This document shows, piece by piece, positions 8,512 to 16,243 of a stretch of 64,000 bases of DNA; the stretch's first letter is position 1, and every line of letters starts with the position of its first letter. Where the stretch lies: positions 34,340 through 98,339 of the forward strand of contig NZ_JBHLWB010000007.1 in assembly GCF_042433055.1 (NCBI RefSeq), written 5' to 3'. The notes under the pieces are model-generated. The model was not told the origin of the DNA and ran no database searches. It saw only the letters and a list, made by a program, of their open reading frames with translations. Made by a program: the position numbers and the translations under genes. The stretch is from Gallibacterium trehalosifermentans. Its GTDB lineage: Bacteria > Pseudomonadota > Gammaproteobacteria > Enterobacterales > Pasteurellaceae.

Positions 8512-9762
8512 TTACATATTCTGCATGATATCTTCGGCAAATTCACTGGTAGAACGTAACGTTGCGCCCTGCATCATATTCGCAAAATCTGCGGTAACTG
8601 TTTTATTAGCAATAGTTTTTGCAACCGCAGAAACCACTAAATCGGCTGCTTCAAACCAGCCTAAATGACGCAACATCATTTCACCGCTCAAAATTAATGA
8701 ACCTGGATTAGCAATATTTTTACCAGCAATGTTTGGTGCAGTGCCATGTGTTGCTTCAAAGATAGCGGCATCTGTACCAATATTTGCCCCAGGAGAAATA
8801 CCGATACCACCTACTTGTGCAGCAAGTGCATCAGAAATGTAATCACCATTTAGGTTTAATGTCGCAATGACATCATAATCGGTCGGGTGTAGGAGAATTT
8901 CTTGCAGAAACGCATCTGCAATGCAATCTTTAATGATAATTTCTTTGCCTGTTTTTGGATTGGTAAGTTTTAGCCAAGGACCTTGATCAATGAATGTCGC
9001 CCCGAATTCAGTAGCAACTTGGTATCCCCACTCTTTAAATGCACCTTCAGTAAATTTCATAATATTACCTTTATGCACTAAAGTTAATGAATCACGATTA
9101 TTATCAATCACATATTGTAAGGCGGCTCTCACCAAGCGTTGTGTGCCTTGTTTAGAAACTGGTTTAACACCGATACCACACTCTTCTGTAAAACGGATCT
9201 TTTTTACGCCCATTTCTGTTTGTAAGAAATGAATTACTTTTTTTGCTTCATCAGAACCAGCCGTCCATTCAATGCCAGCATAAATATCCTCAGAGTTTTC
9301 ACGGAAGATCACCATATTGATTAATTCAGGGTGTTTTACGGGACTTGGTGTACCATCATAATAGCGAATCGGACGTAAACAGTTATAGAGATCTAATCCT
9401 TGACGCATAGCCACGTTTAAAGAGCGAATTCCACCGCCAACGGGTGTCATAAGTGGACCTTTAATTGCAACATGATATTGACGAATAGCCTCAATCGTTT
9501 CATCAGGCAACCAAGTATTTTCACCATAAACTTGATTTGCTTTGCCACCTGCGTAAATTTCTAACCATTGGATTTTGCGTTTTCCTGCATAAGCCTTAGC
9601 GACTGCGGCATCAATGACTTTCTGCATTGCTGGGGTAACATCAACTCCAATGCCATCTCCCTCAATAAAGGGAATAATTGGTTGATCAGGTACAATTAAT
9701 TGACCATTTGCAGTAAGTTGGATAGGTTTACCTTGGGTTGGCTTTTTTATATGAGTTTGCAT
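8512..9762 (-). CDS. icd: Isocitrate dehydrogenase, predicted NAD+-preferring
   Basis: This is a homodimeric-type isocitrate dehydrogenase of the TCA cycle, 416 residues like E. coli Icd. The substrate loop GGIRSLNVAMRQ (with the serine phosphorylated in E. coli), IFRENSEDIYAG and GDYISDALAAQVGGIG are intact. The cofactor pocket differs: at E. coli positions 344, 345, 351, 391 and 395 (K, Y, V, Y, R) this protein has N, I, A, A, N. Those lysine, tyrosine and arginine side chains hold the NADP 2'-phosphate in E. coli, so I infer an NAD+ preference. ATG 9762 has an AGGA site and gives the family N-terminus; an upstream in-frame TTG at 9777 does not. Confidence 0.93.
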   Translation of the reverse strand: MQTHIKKPTQGKPIQLTANGQLIVPDQPIIPFIEGDGIGVDVTPAMQKVIDAAVAKAYAGKRKIQWLEIYAGGKANQVYGENTWLPDETIEAIRQYHVAIKGPLMTPVGGGIRSLNVAMRQGLDLYNCLRPIRYYDGTPSPVKHPELINMVIFRENSEDIYAGIEWTAGSDEAKKVIHFLQTEMGVKKIRFTEECGIGVKPVSKQGTQRLVRAALQYVIDNNRDSLTLVHKGNIMKFTEGAFKEWGYQVATEFGATFIDQGPWLKLTNPKTGKEIIIKDCIADAFLQEILLHPTDYDVIATLNLNGDYISDALAAQVGGIGISPGANIGTDAAIFEATHGTAPNIAGKNIANPGSLILSGEMMLRHLGWFEAADLVVSAVAKTIANKTVTADFANMMQGATLRSTSEFAEDIMQNM

Positions 9763-9939
9763 GAGTTGTCCTTCCAATAAGAAATTTAAGAAAACAAAGG
9801 AAAAATAATTTTTTGAAGGCTGCTTTTGCTAAGAAATTTAGTCAGGGATAGTCAGCAATCAAATAGGTTTTAGTATAGAATAAATGCCTAATTGGAACAG
9901 GTATCTACATCACATTTTTAACATTCTTTTAATAATTTA

Positions 9940-10617
9940 ATGAGAAATTTTACGCGTACAAATTATCGAAATTCACGAAAAGCATCAGGAATAAAACGGC
10001 AACCTACTTTGTCAGAAACTAAGGTTGTTTTATTTAATAAACCGTATGATGTATTGAGTCAATTCAGTGATGAAGCAGGACGACAAACCTTAAAAGATTT
10101 TATTTCGATAGCAGATATTTATCCTTGTGGTCGGCTTGATCGTGATAGTGAGGGGTTAATGATCCTGACAAATCATGGTGAGATTCAGCATCGGTTAACA
10201 ACACCTAAATTTAAATTAGCGAAAACATATTGGGTGCAAGTCGAAGGCATTCCGACAGAGGAAGCGCTTACTGAGTTGCGTAAAGGTGTGATACTAAATG
10301 ATGGTAAAACCTTGCCCGCAAAGGTGAAATTAATCCCTGAACCGATAAATTTATGGGAACGTCATCCACCCATTCGAGAACGTAAGCATATTCCAACCAG
10401 TTGGTTAGAAATTACTATTCATGAGGGACGTAATCGACAAGTACGCAGGATGACTGCACATATTGGTTTTCCGACTTTGCGTTTAGTGCGTGTATCATTG
10501 GCAGGTTTTCGTTTATTTGATTTTCCAGAACTGGCATTAGGTAAAAGTTATTTATTAAATGAGAAGGAAAAACGACAATTATTACAACGTTTGAAATTAG
10601 CGGAGGAGATATGTTAA
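9940..10617 (+). CDS. rluE: 23S rRNA pseudouridine(2457) synthase RluE
   Basis: A 225-residue RsuA/RluB/E/F-family pseudouridine synthase. The catalytic motif GRLDRDSEGLMILTN (aspartate near residue 66) and the C-terminal GRNRQVRRMTAH are clear, and there is no N-terminal S4 domain, which together with its nudJ neighbour points to RluE rather than RsuA or RluB. The start has only a weak ribosome site, so the exact N-terminus is less certain. Its 3' end overlaps nudJ by 7 bp, the same rluE-nudJ order as E. coli. Confidence 0.9.
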   Translation: MRNFTRTNYRNSRKASGIKRQPTLSETKVVLFNKPYDVLSQFSDEAGRQTLKDFISIADIYPCGRLDRDSEGLMILTNHGEIQHRLTTPKFKLAKTYWVQVEGIPTEEALTELRKGVILNDGKTLPAKVKLIPEPINLWERHPPIRERKHIPTSWLEITIHEGRNRQVRRMTAHIGFPTLRLVRVSLAGFRLFDFPELALGKSYLLNEKEKRQLLQRLKLAEEIC

Positions 10618-11072
10618 ATCCAAGAATTACTATGGCTTGTGTCGTACATTGCCAAGATAAATTTTTATTTGTTGAGGAATTTGAATACGGCAAGATGACG
10701 CTTAATCAGCCAGCAGGTCATTTAGAAGAAAATGAAACCTTGTTGGAGGGGGCAAAAAGAGAATTATTTGAAGAAACAGGGATTGTTGCGGATATGCAGG
10801 CGTTATTGGGTGTTTATCAGTGGCACGCACCTCGTTCAGGAAAAGATTATTTTCGTTTTGTGTTTATTGTTGAATTAGATGAGTGTGTTGAGCCACAACC
10901 GCATGATAGTGATATTAGTGGTGCATTATGGCTTACAGTAGAGGAGTTTCAACACTATATTCAACAAGAGGGAAATGCTGCACGTAATCCGTTAGTCTGG
11001 CAATCTGTATCAGATTATTTAGCAGGAAAACGTTATCCGTTAGCGGTATTACAGAGTTTTAATTTTGTTTAA
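10611..11072 (+). CDS. nudJ: Nudix phosphatase NudJ
   Basis: NudJ (153 residues, identical in length to E. coli) is a Nudix hydrolase acting on nucleoside triphosphates, diphosphates and hydroxymethylpyrimidine diphosphate. The Nudix box reads GHLEENETLLEGAKREL followed by FEETGI (residues about 36-58). The ATG has GGAGG immediately upstream, inside the end of rluE, so the two are translationally coupled. In E. coli mnmA follows; here a convergent metal exporter does. Confidence 0.93.
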   Translation: MLNPRITMACVVHCQDKFLFVEEFEYGKMTLNQPAGHLEENETLLEGAKRELFEETGIVADMQALLGVYQWHAPRSGKDYFRFVFIVELDECVEPQPHDSDISGALWLTVEEFQHYIQQEGNAARNPLVWQSVSDYLAGKRYPLAVLQSFNFV

Positions 11073-11084
11073 GCTATCTAATAA

Positions 11085-11126
11085 ATTCCCTCTCTTGTTA
11101 ATTTAGTGTGAGTGAAGAGAGGGAAT
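11085..11126. terminator. Convergent-gene terminator hairpin
   Basis: A 12-bp perfect stem (ATTCCCTCTCTT / AAGAGAGGGAAT) with an 18-base loop lies between nudJ and the minus-strand exporter gene. T-rich sequence follows on the minus strand and GTTTTC on the plus strand. Confidence 0.7.
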
Positions 11127-11148
11127 CGTTTTCAAGGAAATGATGTAT

Positions 11149-11754
11149 TTATTGCAACTCTTGTTTTGCCTGTTTGTAGATTAACCACGCCGCTTTTAGA
11201 GCGAGATAAGACATACAAGCCGCCACGATCAGATCAGGTAAATTGCTTTGAGTATAGAATACAGCGATTGCGGCTAAAATAACCATTAAGTTACCAATCG
11301 CGTCATTCCGAGAGCAAAGCCAAACACTTCGCATATTGCTATCTCCCTCTCGGAAAGCATAAAGTAGAAATGCAATAAGCAGGTTGGCAACAAAGGCTAA
11401 TATACCAATAATTCCCATTTCGTGATAGTTAGGTATTTCTCCCTGCCATAGTTGGTAGAGGGTAGAGAATACAATACAAATACCAAAAATTCCCATAGTA
11501 TAGGCTTTTAATAATGATGCTTTTGCTCGTAAATTTAGCGTTTTGCCCAATACAAATAGACTGATGAGATAATTAGCACTATCACCTAAAAAATCTAAAC
11601 TATCGGAGAGGAGTGATACAGATCCTGCTTTAATACCTCCAATAATTTCTACAATAAACATAAGTGCATTAATAGAGAATGCCCACCAAAGTATTTTTCG
11701 ATATTTTTCCGATTGTATGGTTGTTGAGCAACAATGTTGATGTTCACACGCCAT
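11149..11754 (-). CDS. CDF-like heavy-metal cation transporter
   Basis: This 201-residue membrane protein has about five to six hydrophobic segments and the paired metal-site motifs of cation diffusion facilitators: SLLSDSLDFLGDSANYL near residue 47 and SRNDAIGNL near 148. A Cys/His-rich N-terminus (CEHQHCC) could bind metal. It lacks the C-terminal cytoplasmic domain of full-size CDF exporters, so it belongs to the short class. It is divergent from a MerR-type regulator and its promoter holds a typical MerR operator, which supports metal-induced efflux. The metal (Zn, Cd, Co or other) cannot be told from sequence. Confidence 0.82.
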   Translation of the reverse strand: MACEHQHCCSTTIQSEKYRKILWWAFSINALMFIVEIIGGIKAGSVSLLSDSLDFLGDSANYLISLFVLGKTLNLRAKASLLKAYTMGIFGICIVFSTLYQLWQGEIPNYHEMGIIGILAFVANLLIAFLLYAFREGDSNMRSVWLCSRNDAIGNLMVILAAIAVFYTQSNLPDLIVAACMSYLALKAAWLIYKQAKQELQ

Positions 11755-11789
11755 AATAAACTCCTTTACTTGAAAAGAAATAGGACTAG

Positions 11790-11820
11790 ACTATAAAGCC
11801 TGTAGTCATTACAGGGTCAA
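11790..11820 (-). promoter_or_regulatory. MerR-type operator/promoter of the metal exporter
   Basis: On the minus strand TTGACC (11815-11820) and TATAGT (11790-11795) are separated by 19 bp, the over-long spacer that MerR-family activators correct by DNA distortion. The spacer holds the interrupted palindrome CCTGTA-N5-TACAGG (11799-11815). The exporter start codon lies 36 bp beyond the -10 element and the regulator starts 8 bp from the -35 element, so the protein probably also represses itself. Confidence 0.82.
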
Positions 11821-11827
11821 GCGTATT

Positions 11828-12226
11828 ATGCAATTTTTTACAATTAAACAACTGAGTTTAAAAAGTGGCATTCATATTGAAACAATTCGTTTTTATGAAA
11901 AATCACAGCTAATTTTTCCTGCTCAAAGAGCAAGTAATGGTTATCGACAATTTACTGTAACGCATTTGCAGCAATTAAAATTTATTAAATCTTGTCGTAC
12001 GTTAGGTTTTGATTTATCAGAAATTAAAACGTTGTTGATGTTACAAAATTCTCCAGAAACAGATTGCCAAGATGCTAATCAGATTGCAGAACATCATCTA
12101 TTGTTAGTAGATGAGAAAATTAAAGAGTTACAAAAAATTCGTGAGTTATTAGAGAGCATGGTGCAGTGTGATCAACATACAGTTAAGCAGTGTTTAGTAA
12201 TTAATACCTTGAAAGATAAGGGGTAA
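11828..12226 (+). CDS. MerR-family metal-responsive regulator
   Basis: A 132-residue MerR-family activator with an N-terminal winged helix (FTIKQLSLKSGIHIETIRFY), a dimerisation helix, and cysteines at 56, 80, 114 and 122. The placement of 80, 114 and 122 resembles the metal-binding cysteines of the ZntR/CadR/PbrR group (about 79, 114, 124 in ZntR). It is divergent from the CDF-like exporter over an ideal MerR operator, so its target is evident. The inducing metal is inferred only as a divalent soft or borderline ion. Confidence 0.87.
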   Translation: MQFFTIKQLSLKSGIHIETIRFYEKSQLIFPAQRASNGYRQFTVTHLQQLKFIKSCRTLGFDLSEIKTLLMLQNSPETDCQDANQIAEHHLLLVDEKIKELQKIRELLESMVQCDQHTVKQCLVINTLKDKG

Positions 12227-12230
12227 AAAT

Positions 12231-12264
12231 AACGCTTGCCTATAGTAGTAAGACAAGCGTTTGA
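12231..12264 (-). terminator. Terminator of cysK
   Basis: On the minus strand AACGCTTG pairs with CAAGCGTT, extendable by three inner pairs, and runs into ATTTTTACC. It lies 24 bp beyond the cysK stop and may also serve the convergent merR-like gene. Confidence 0.7.
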
Positions 12265-12287
12265 TTTACACACAGGAGAAAGAGAAA

Positions 12288-13238
12288 TTAAATCTCAATA
12301 TCTGCGAATAATGCAGTACTGAGGTAACGTTCCGCCGCAGACGGTAAAATAGCAACAATTAATTTATCTTTAAATTCTGGTAGTTTTGCAATACGATCCG
12401 CAGCAGCTACTGCAGCACCAGAAGAAATTCCTACTAAAAGACCTTCTTTTTCAAGTAACAAACGAGCAGTTTTAATTGCCGTATCACTATCTACTTTTTC
12501 AACACGATCAACTAATGATAGGTCAAGGTTTTTTGGAATAAAACCTGCTCCAATTCCTTGAATTTTGTGTGGACCTGGTTTTAATTCTTCCCCAGCAAGA
12601 TATTGAGTAATAATTGGTGATTCTTCTGGTTCAACAGCAACTGAAACAATGTTTTTCTTCTGGTCTAATTTAATATATTGTGAAATACCAGTAATGGTAC
12701 CACCAGTCCCTACTCCAGCAACAAGCACATCAATTTTACCTTCACTATCATTCCAAATTTCAGGACCAGTTGTTTGGCGATGGATAGCAGGGTTAGCTGG
12801 GTTTTCAAATTGTTTAAGCATCACATAACGATCTGGATCAGAGTTTAAAATTTCTTCTGCTTTCGCAATGGCACCTTTCATACCTTTAGCACCTTCAGTC
12901 AAAATAAGGTTTACACCAAGGCTTTTTAGGAGTTTTTTACGTTCATTACTCATGGTTTCAGGCATTGTAATAGTAATTTTATAACCACGAGCAGCAGCAA
13001 CATAGGCAAGTGCAATGCCAGTATTACCACTGGTTGCATCAATAATTTCTTTATCTTTAGTTAAAATACCATCTTTCTCTGCTTGCCAAACCATATTGGC
13101 ACCAATACGGCATTTTACGCTGAAACTTGGGTTACGACCTTCAACTTTCACCACAAGATTACCGTTTTGTCCAAAATGTTGTAAACGAACGAGAGGAGTG
13201 TGGCCAATACTTAATGTGTTATCTGCATAAATAGTCAT
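12288..13238 (-). CDS. cysK: Cysteine synthase A
   Basis: CysK (316 residues) makes cysteine from O-acetylserine and sulfide with PLP. The substrate loop is DATSGNTGIALAY near residue 63, the PLP phosphate loop is GVGTGGTITG near 172, and GISSGAAVAAA near 265 is present. The PLP lysine lies in VKVEGRNPSFSVKCRIG. The start ATG has a GGAG site, and no neighbour is clearly co-transcribed; acs upstream has its own terminator. CysK versus CysM is decided by overall similarity and by the C-terminal YLSTALF. Confidence 0.94.
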   Translation of the reverse strand: MTIYADNTLSIGHTPLVRLQHFGQNGNLVVKVEGRNPSFSVKCRIGANMVWQAEKDGILTKDKEIIDATSGNTGIALAYVAAARGYKITITMPETMSNERKKLLKSLGVNLILTEGAKGMKGAIAKAEEILNSDPDRYVMLKQFENPANPAIHRQTTGPEIWNDSEGKIDVLVAGVGTGGTITGISQYIKLDQKKNIVSVAVEPEESPIITQYLAGEELKPGPHKIQGIGAGFIPKNLDLSLVDRVEKVDSDTAIKTARLLLEKEGLLVGISSGAAVAAADRIAKLPEFKDKLIVAILPSAAERYLSTALFADIEI

Positions 13239-13377
13239 AATTAATTTCTCCGAATGATATATTCATTGATTAAGATGCAAGTAGATTACTCTTAAGCAGA
13301 AAAGATGAACAATGCCTATTGGCTATATTTTATAACTGAATGGAATTTATCTTAGAGATGATACGCTTTTTAGCTAT

Positions 13378-13409
13378 AAAAAAGCCAACAAACAGCAAGT
13401 TTGTTGGCA
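13378..13409 (-). terminator. Terminator of acs
   Basis: A 10-bp stem (GCCAACAAAC / GTTTGTTGGC) is followed on the minus strand by six T. It lies directly beyond the acs stop. Confidence 0.9.
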
Positions 13410-13427
13410 TAGATGAAATAAAGAAAA

Positions 13428-15392
13428 TTATAAAATTTGGCGTTGTAGTTGCCCAATAATTTGCGGATTTTCTAAGGTAGAAATATCTTGTGTGATGACT
13501 TCATTTTTCGCAATCGAACGTAATAAACGGCGCATAATTTTACCCGAACGTGTTTTTGGTAAGTTTTCTGCAAAACGAATATCTTCTGGTCGGGCAATTT
13601 TGCCAATTTCTTGTGCCACCCATTGTTTGAGTTCTTCGGCGACGTGTTTAGCCTCCTGATCATCAGGAATTGAACGGTTTAATACCACGAACGCCACAAT
13701 CGCTTCCCCTTTGATTTCATCTGGTTTACCAACAACAGCCGCTTCTGCGACTTTTTCATTAGCGACTAATGCTGATTCAATTTCCATGGTGCCAAGACGA
13801 TGCCCTGAAACATTGAGTACATCATCAGTACGACCAAGAATCCAGAAATAACCATCTTCATCACGATGAGCTGAGTCGCCAGCGACGTAATATTTACCAC
13901 CGAGTTCTTCAGGAAAATAGGTTTTCTTATACCGTTGATCATCATTCCAAACCGTACGCAACATAGATGGGAAAGGGCGTTTTATGACTAAAATACCACC
14001 ACTGCTATCGGTAATTTTTTGTCCAGTTTCATCAACAACATCTGCCATAATGCCTGGCTGTGGTAAGGTACAAGAACCTGGTTTTAAGGACGTAATACCA
14101 GGTAATGGGGATAACATTATTGAACCCGTTTCAGTTTGCCACCAAGTATCAACAATCGGGCAGCGCCCTTGCCCAATAACATCATATAACCATATCCATG
14201 CCGATGGATTAATTGGTTCCCCTACGCTACCTAATAAACGTAATGAGGAGAGATCATATTTACGTGGAATATGATCACCAAAGCGAGTTAAAGCACGAAT
14301 TAAAGTCGGCGAGGTATAAAAGACATTGACTTTATGGCGCTGGATAATCCGCCAGATCCGTCCCGCATCAGGATAACTTGGTACCCCCTCATAAATGACT
14401 TGTGTTGCGCCATTGGCTAATGGACCATAACAAACATAGGAATGCCCTGTAATCCAGCCCACATCAGCACTACACCAATAAACATCTTCTGGTTTATTGT
14501 CAAAGATATTGCGGAAAGTATTAATTGCGCCGAGTAAATAACCAGCGGTACTATGCACAATGCCTTTTGGTTTACCTGTTGAACCTGAGGTATAAAGGAT
14601 AAATAAAGGATCTTCGGCATCTAACCATTCAGGCTCACAAAATGCAGGTTGATTTTTTGATAATTCGTGCCACCAAAGATCTCGTCCTTTTACCCAAGGT
14701 GTATCAATATTTAAGCGATAATAAACAATCACTTTTTCAATGGTTTCGCAGCCCATTTCTAAGGCATTATCGACAGTTTCTTTTAGTGGAATAATTTTAC
14801 CACCGCGTAAACCGCCATTAGCGGTAATGACTATTTTCGCGCCAGCATCTTCAATACGATCACGTAATGCACTGGCAGAGAAGCCGCCAAAAACAACGGA
14901 ATGGATTGCCCCAATTCTGGCGCATGCTTGCATAGCAATCACAGCTTCGACAACCATCGGCATATAAATCACGATACGATCACCTTTACGAACACCTTGT
15001 TCACGCAGCGCATTAGCAAAACGACAAACACGATTATGTAGTTGTTGGTAAGTAAAGGTATTCACTTGCCCAAAATCAGATTCAAAAATGAGAGCCACTT
15101 TGTCAGATTTATCAGGTAAATGCCGATCTAAACAGTTATAGGAGGCATTGAGTTTGCCATCAATAAACCATTTATAGAAAGGGGCATTACTGCCATCAAA
15201 GATGGTCATAAATGGTTTTTTCCAACTAATTAATTCTCGTGCTAAATCTGCCCAATAATTTAAATAATCTTGATCAGCAAAGTCCCAAAGTTGTTGATAT
15301 TGTTCATTATTACCGATATTCGCTTGTTGACGGAATTCATCGCTAGGAGGGAATATACGGTTTTCTTTTAAGATTGAATCTAATTGTTGCAT
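13428..15392 (-). CDS. acs: Acetyl-CoA synthetase
   Basis: Acs (654 residues from this start) activates acetate to acetyl-CoA through acetyl-AMP. The adenylation core YTSGSTGKPKGIVHS lies near residues 264-278, and the C-terminal PKTRSGKIMRRLLR near 610 carries the lysine that is acetylated to switch Acs off. I placed the start at ATG 15392, nine bases after AAGGAG; an ATG two codons earlier (15398) is also possible, and a longer frame to 15431 is less likely. A CRP-like site upstream (15507-15522) fits the usual catabolite control of acs. Confidence 0.94.
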   Translation of the reverse strand: MQQLDSILKENRIFPPSDEFRQQANIGNNEQYQQLWDFADQDYLNYWADLARELISWKKPFMTIFDGSNAPFYKWFIDGKLNASYNCLDRHLPDKSDKVALIFESDFGQVNTFTYQQLHNRVCRFANALREQGVRKGDRIVIYMPMVVEAVIAMQACARIGAIHSVVFGGFSASALRDRIEDAGAKIVITANGGLRGGKIIPLKETVDNALEMGCETIEKVIVYYRLNIDTPWVKGRDLWWHELSKNQPAFCEPEWLDAEDPLFILYTSGSTGKPKGIVHSTAGYLLGAINTFRNIFDNKPEDVYWCSADVGWITGHSYVCYGPLANGATQVIYEGVPSYPDAGRIWRIIQRHKVNVFYTSPTLIRALTRFGDHIPRKYDLSSLRLLGSVGEPINPSAWIWLYDVIGQGRCPIVDTWWQTETGSIMLSPLPGITSLKPGSCTLPQPGIMADVVDETGQKITDSSGGILVIKRPFPSMLRTVWNDDQRYKKTYFPEELGGKYYVAGDSAHRDEDGYFWILGRTDDVLNVSGHRLGTMEIESALVANEKVAEAAVVGKPDEIKGEAIVAFVVLNRSIPDDQEAKHVAEELKQWVAQEIGKIARPEDIRFAENLPKTRSGKIMRRLLRSIAKNEVITQDISTLENPQIIGQLQRQIL

Positions 15393-15506
15393 AAGCATCT
15401 TCTCCTTAGTGAGTGAGTAAGAGCGATGCACGGCTTAACGAATCGCTTAGGTATTAACAACTTACAGAAAAGTTAAATAATAATCAATTTTTTGTTAATA
15501 AAATGT

Positions 15507-15522
15507 TTTAATCAAGATCACA
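15507..15522. promoter_or_regulatory. Possible CRP site upstream of acs
   Basis: The sequence TTTAA-N6-TCACA matches 8 of 10 conserved positions of the CRP palindrome TGTGA-N6-TCACA. It lies 115 bp upstream of the acs start, and CRP control of acs is established in E. coli. This is a visual match only. Confidence 0.35.
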
Positions 15523-15655
15523 AATTTGATAAATTTTTGCCGAAAAATAAATATATAGGGGGAAATGTGATAATTGGAAAGAAATGAGCAGATGGTAAGA
15601 TTGAATTTCTATCAATATAAGAGAATATCTTTATAGCAAAAGTTTGATAGTTTAG

Positions 15656-15679
15656 AGGTCGGATACAAGTCTCCGACCT
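15656..15679. repeat. Palindromic repeat, copy 1
   Basis: AGGTCGGA and TCCGACCT form 8-bp arms around an 8-base centre. A near-identical copy lies at 16213-16234; the shared block GTCGGATACAAGT, one differing base, then TCCGACCT brackets the SRPBCC gene in the same orientation. Confidence 0.8.
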
Positions 15680-15752
15680 ACACTTTATTTTCTAATCACA
15701 TCATTTGATGATACAAATTTAATTGAAGAGAAAAACAACTCGGATTTTTTTT

Positions 15753-15762
15753 GGGGGGGGGG
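15753..15762 (+). repeat. G10 homopolymer at the start of the SRPBCC gene
   Basis: Ten G follow eight T and end two bases before the ATG at 15765. G tracts of this length mutate by slipped-strand mispairing in Pasteurellaceae contingency loci. Here the tract either serves as the ribosome site or lies inside an extended frame from TTG 15723. Confidence 0.8.
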
Positions 15763-15764
15763 AA

Positions 15765-16160
15765 ATGGCAATTTCAAGCATCACATCAATCATCAAAAAG
15801 GATATTCACAAAGTTTGGGAACTTATTTTAGCGGTGGAGAACTACCCTGCTTGGCGGAGCGATATTCGCAAAACGAAAATAATTAATGACAAGCAATTTA
15901 TCGAATATAGCAAAGAGGGATATGCCACGACATTTACCATTACCGCCCAAGAACCCTATAAACGCTGGGAATTTGATATGGAAAATAGCCATATCAAAGG
16001 GCATTGGATTGGGGTTTTTATTGCTAAAGGAGATGAAACGCAAATTGAATTTACAGAAAATGTCATTGCCAAAAAGTGGTTTATCAAACCTTTTGTCAAA
16101 TTTTATTTAGCAAAACAACAAAAGCACTTTGTGCTTGATTTAAAAAAGGCGTTGGAATAG
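15765..16160 (+). CDS. SRPBCC-superfamily protein, likely phase-variable
   Basis: A 131-residue protein with the START/polyketide-cyclase (SRPBCC) pattern: an N-terminal strand and helix (KDIHKVWELILAVENYPAW), a central RWEFDMENSHIKGHW strand pair and a C-terminal helix. Members bind hydrophobic ligands; no specific function is assignable. The ATG at 15765 directly follows the G10 tract. With ten G, a frame from TTG 15723 also reads through the tract, so expression could vary with tract length at the level of frame or ribosome binding. Copies of a 24-bp palindrome flank the gene, hinting at acquisition as a cassette. It has no operon partner. Confidence 0.7.
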   Translation: MAISSITSIIKKDIHKVWELILAVENYPAWRSDIRKTKIINDKQFIEYSKEGYATTFTITAQEPYKRWEFDMENSHIKGHWIGVFIAKGDETQIEFTENVIAKKWFIKPFVKFYLAKQQKHFVLDLKKALE

Positions 16161-16212
16161 TCATCTCACTCGAATTTTTAAATCCAACAATTTTTGGTAA
16201 GGGTTTGAAAGC

Positions 16213-16236
16213 GTCGGATACAAGTATCCGACCTCT
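16213..16236. repeat. Palindromic repeat, copy 2, also terminator-like
   Basis: GTCGGATA-CAAG-TATCCGAC is a perfect 8-bp hairpin with a 4-base loop at 16213-16232, followed by a T-rich stretch. It lies between the convergent SRPBCC and purT genes and probably ends one or both transcripts. Confidence 0.75.
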
Positions 16237-16243
16237 TTGTATT

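Larger units (their letters stand above)
15393..15764. other. Intergenic region between acs and the SRPBCC gene
   Basis: This 372-bp AT-rich stretch holds no convincing gene. It contains the acs promoter region with a CRP-like site, one copy of a 24-bp palindromic repeat (15656-15679) and a T8G10 homopolymer run directly before the next start codon. Confidence 0.7.
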
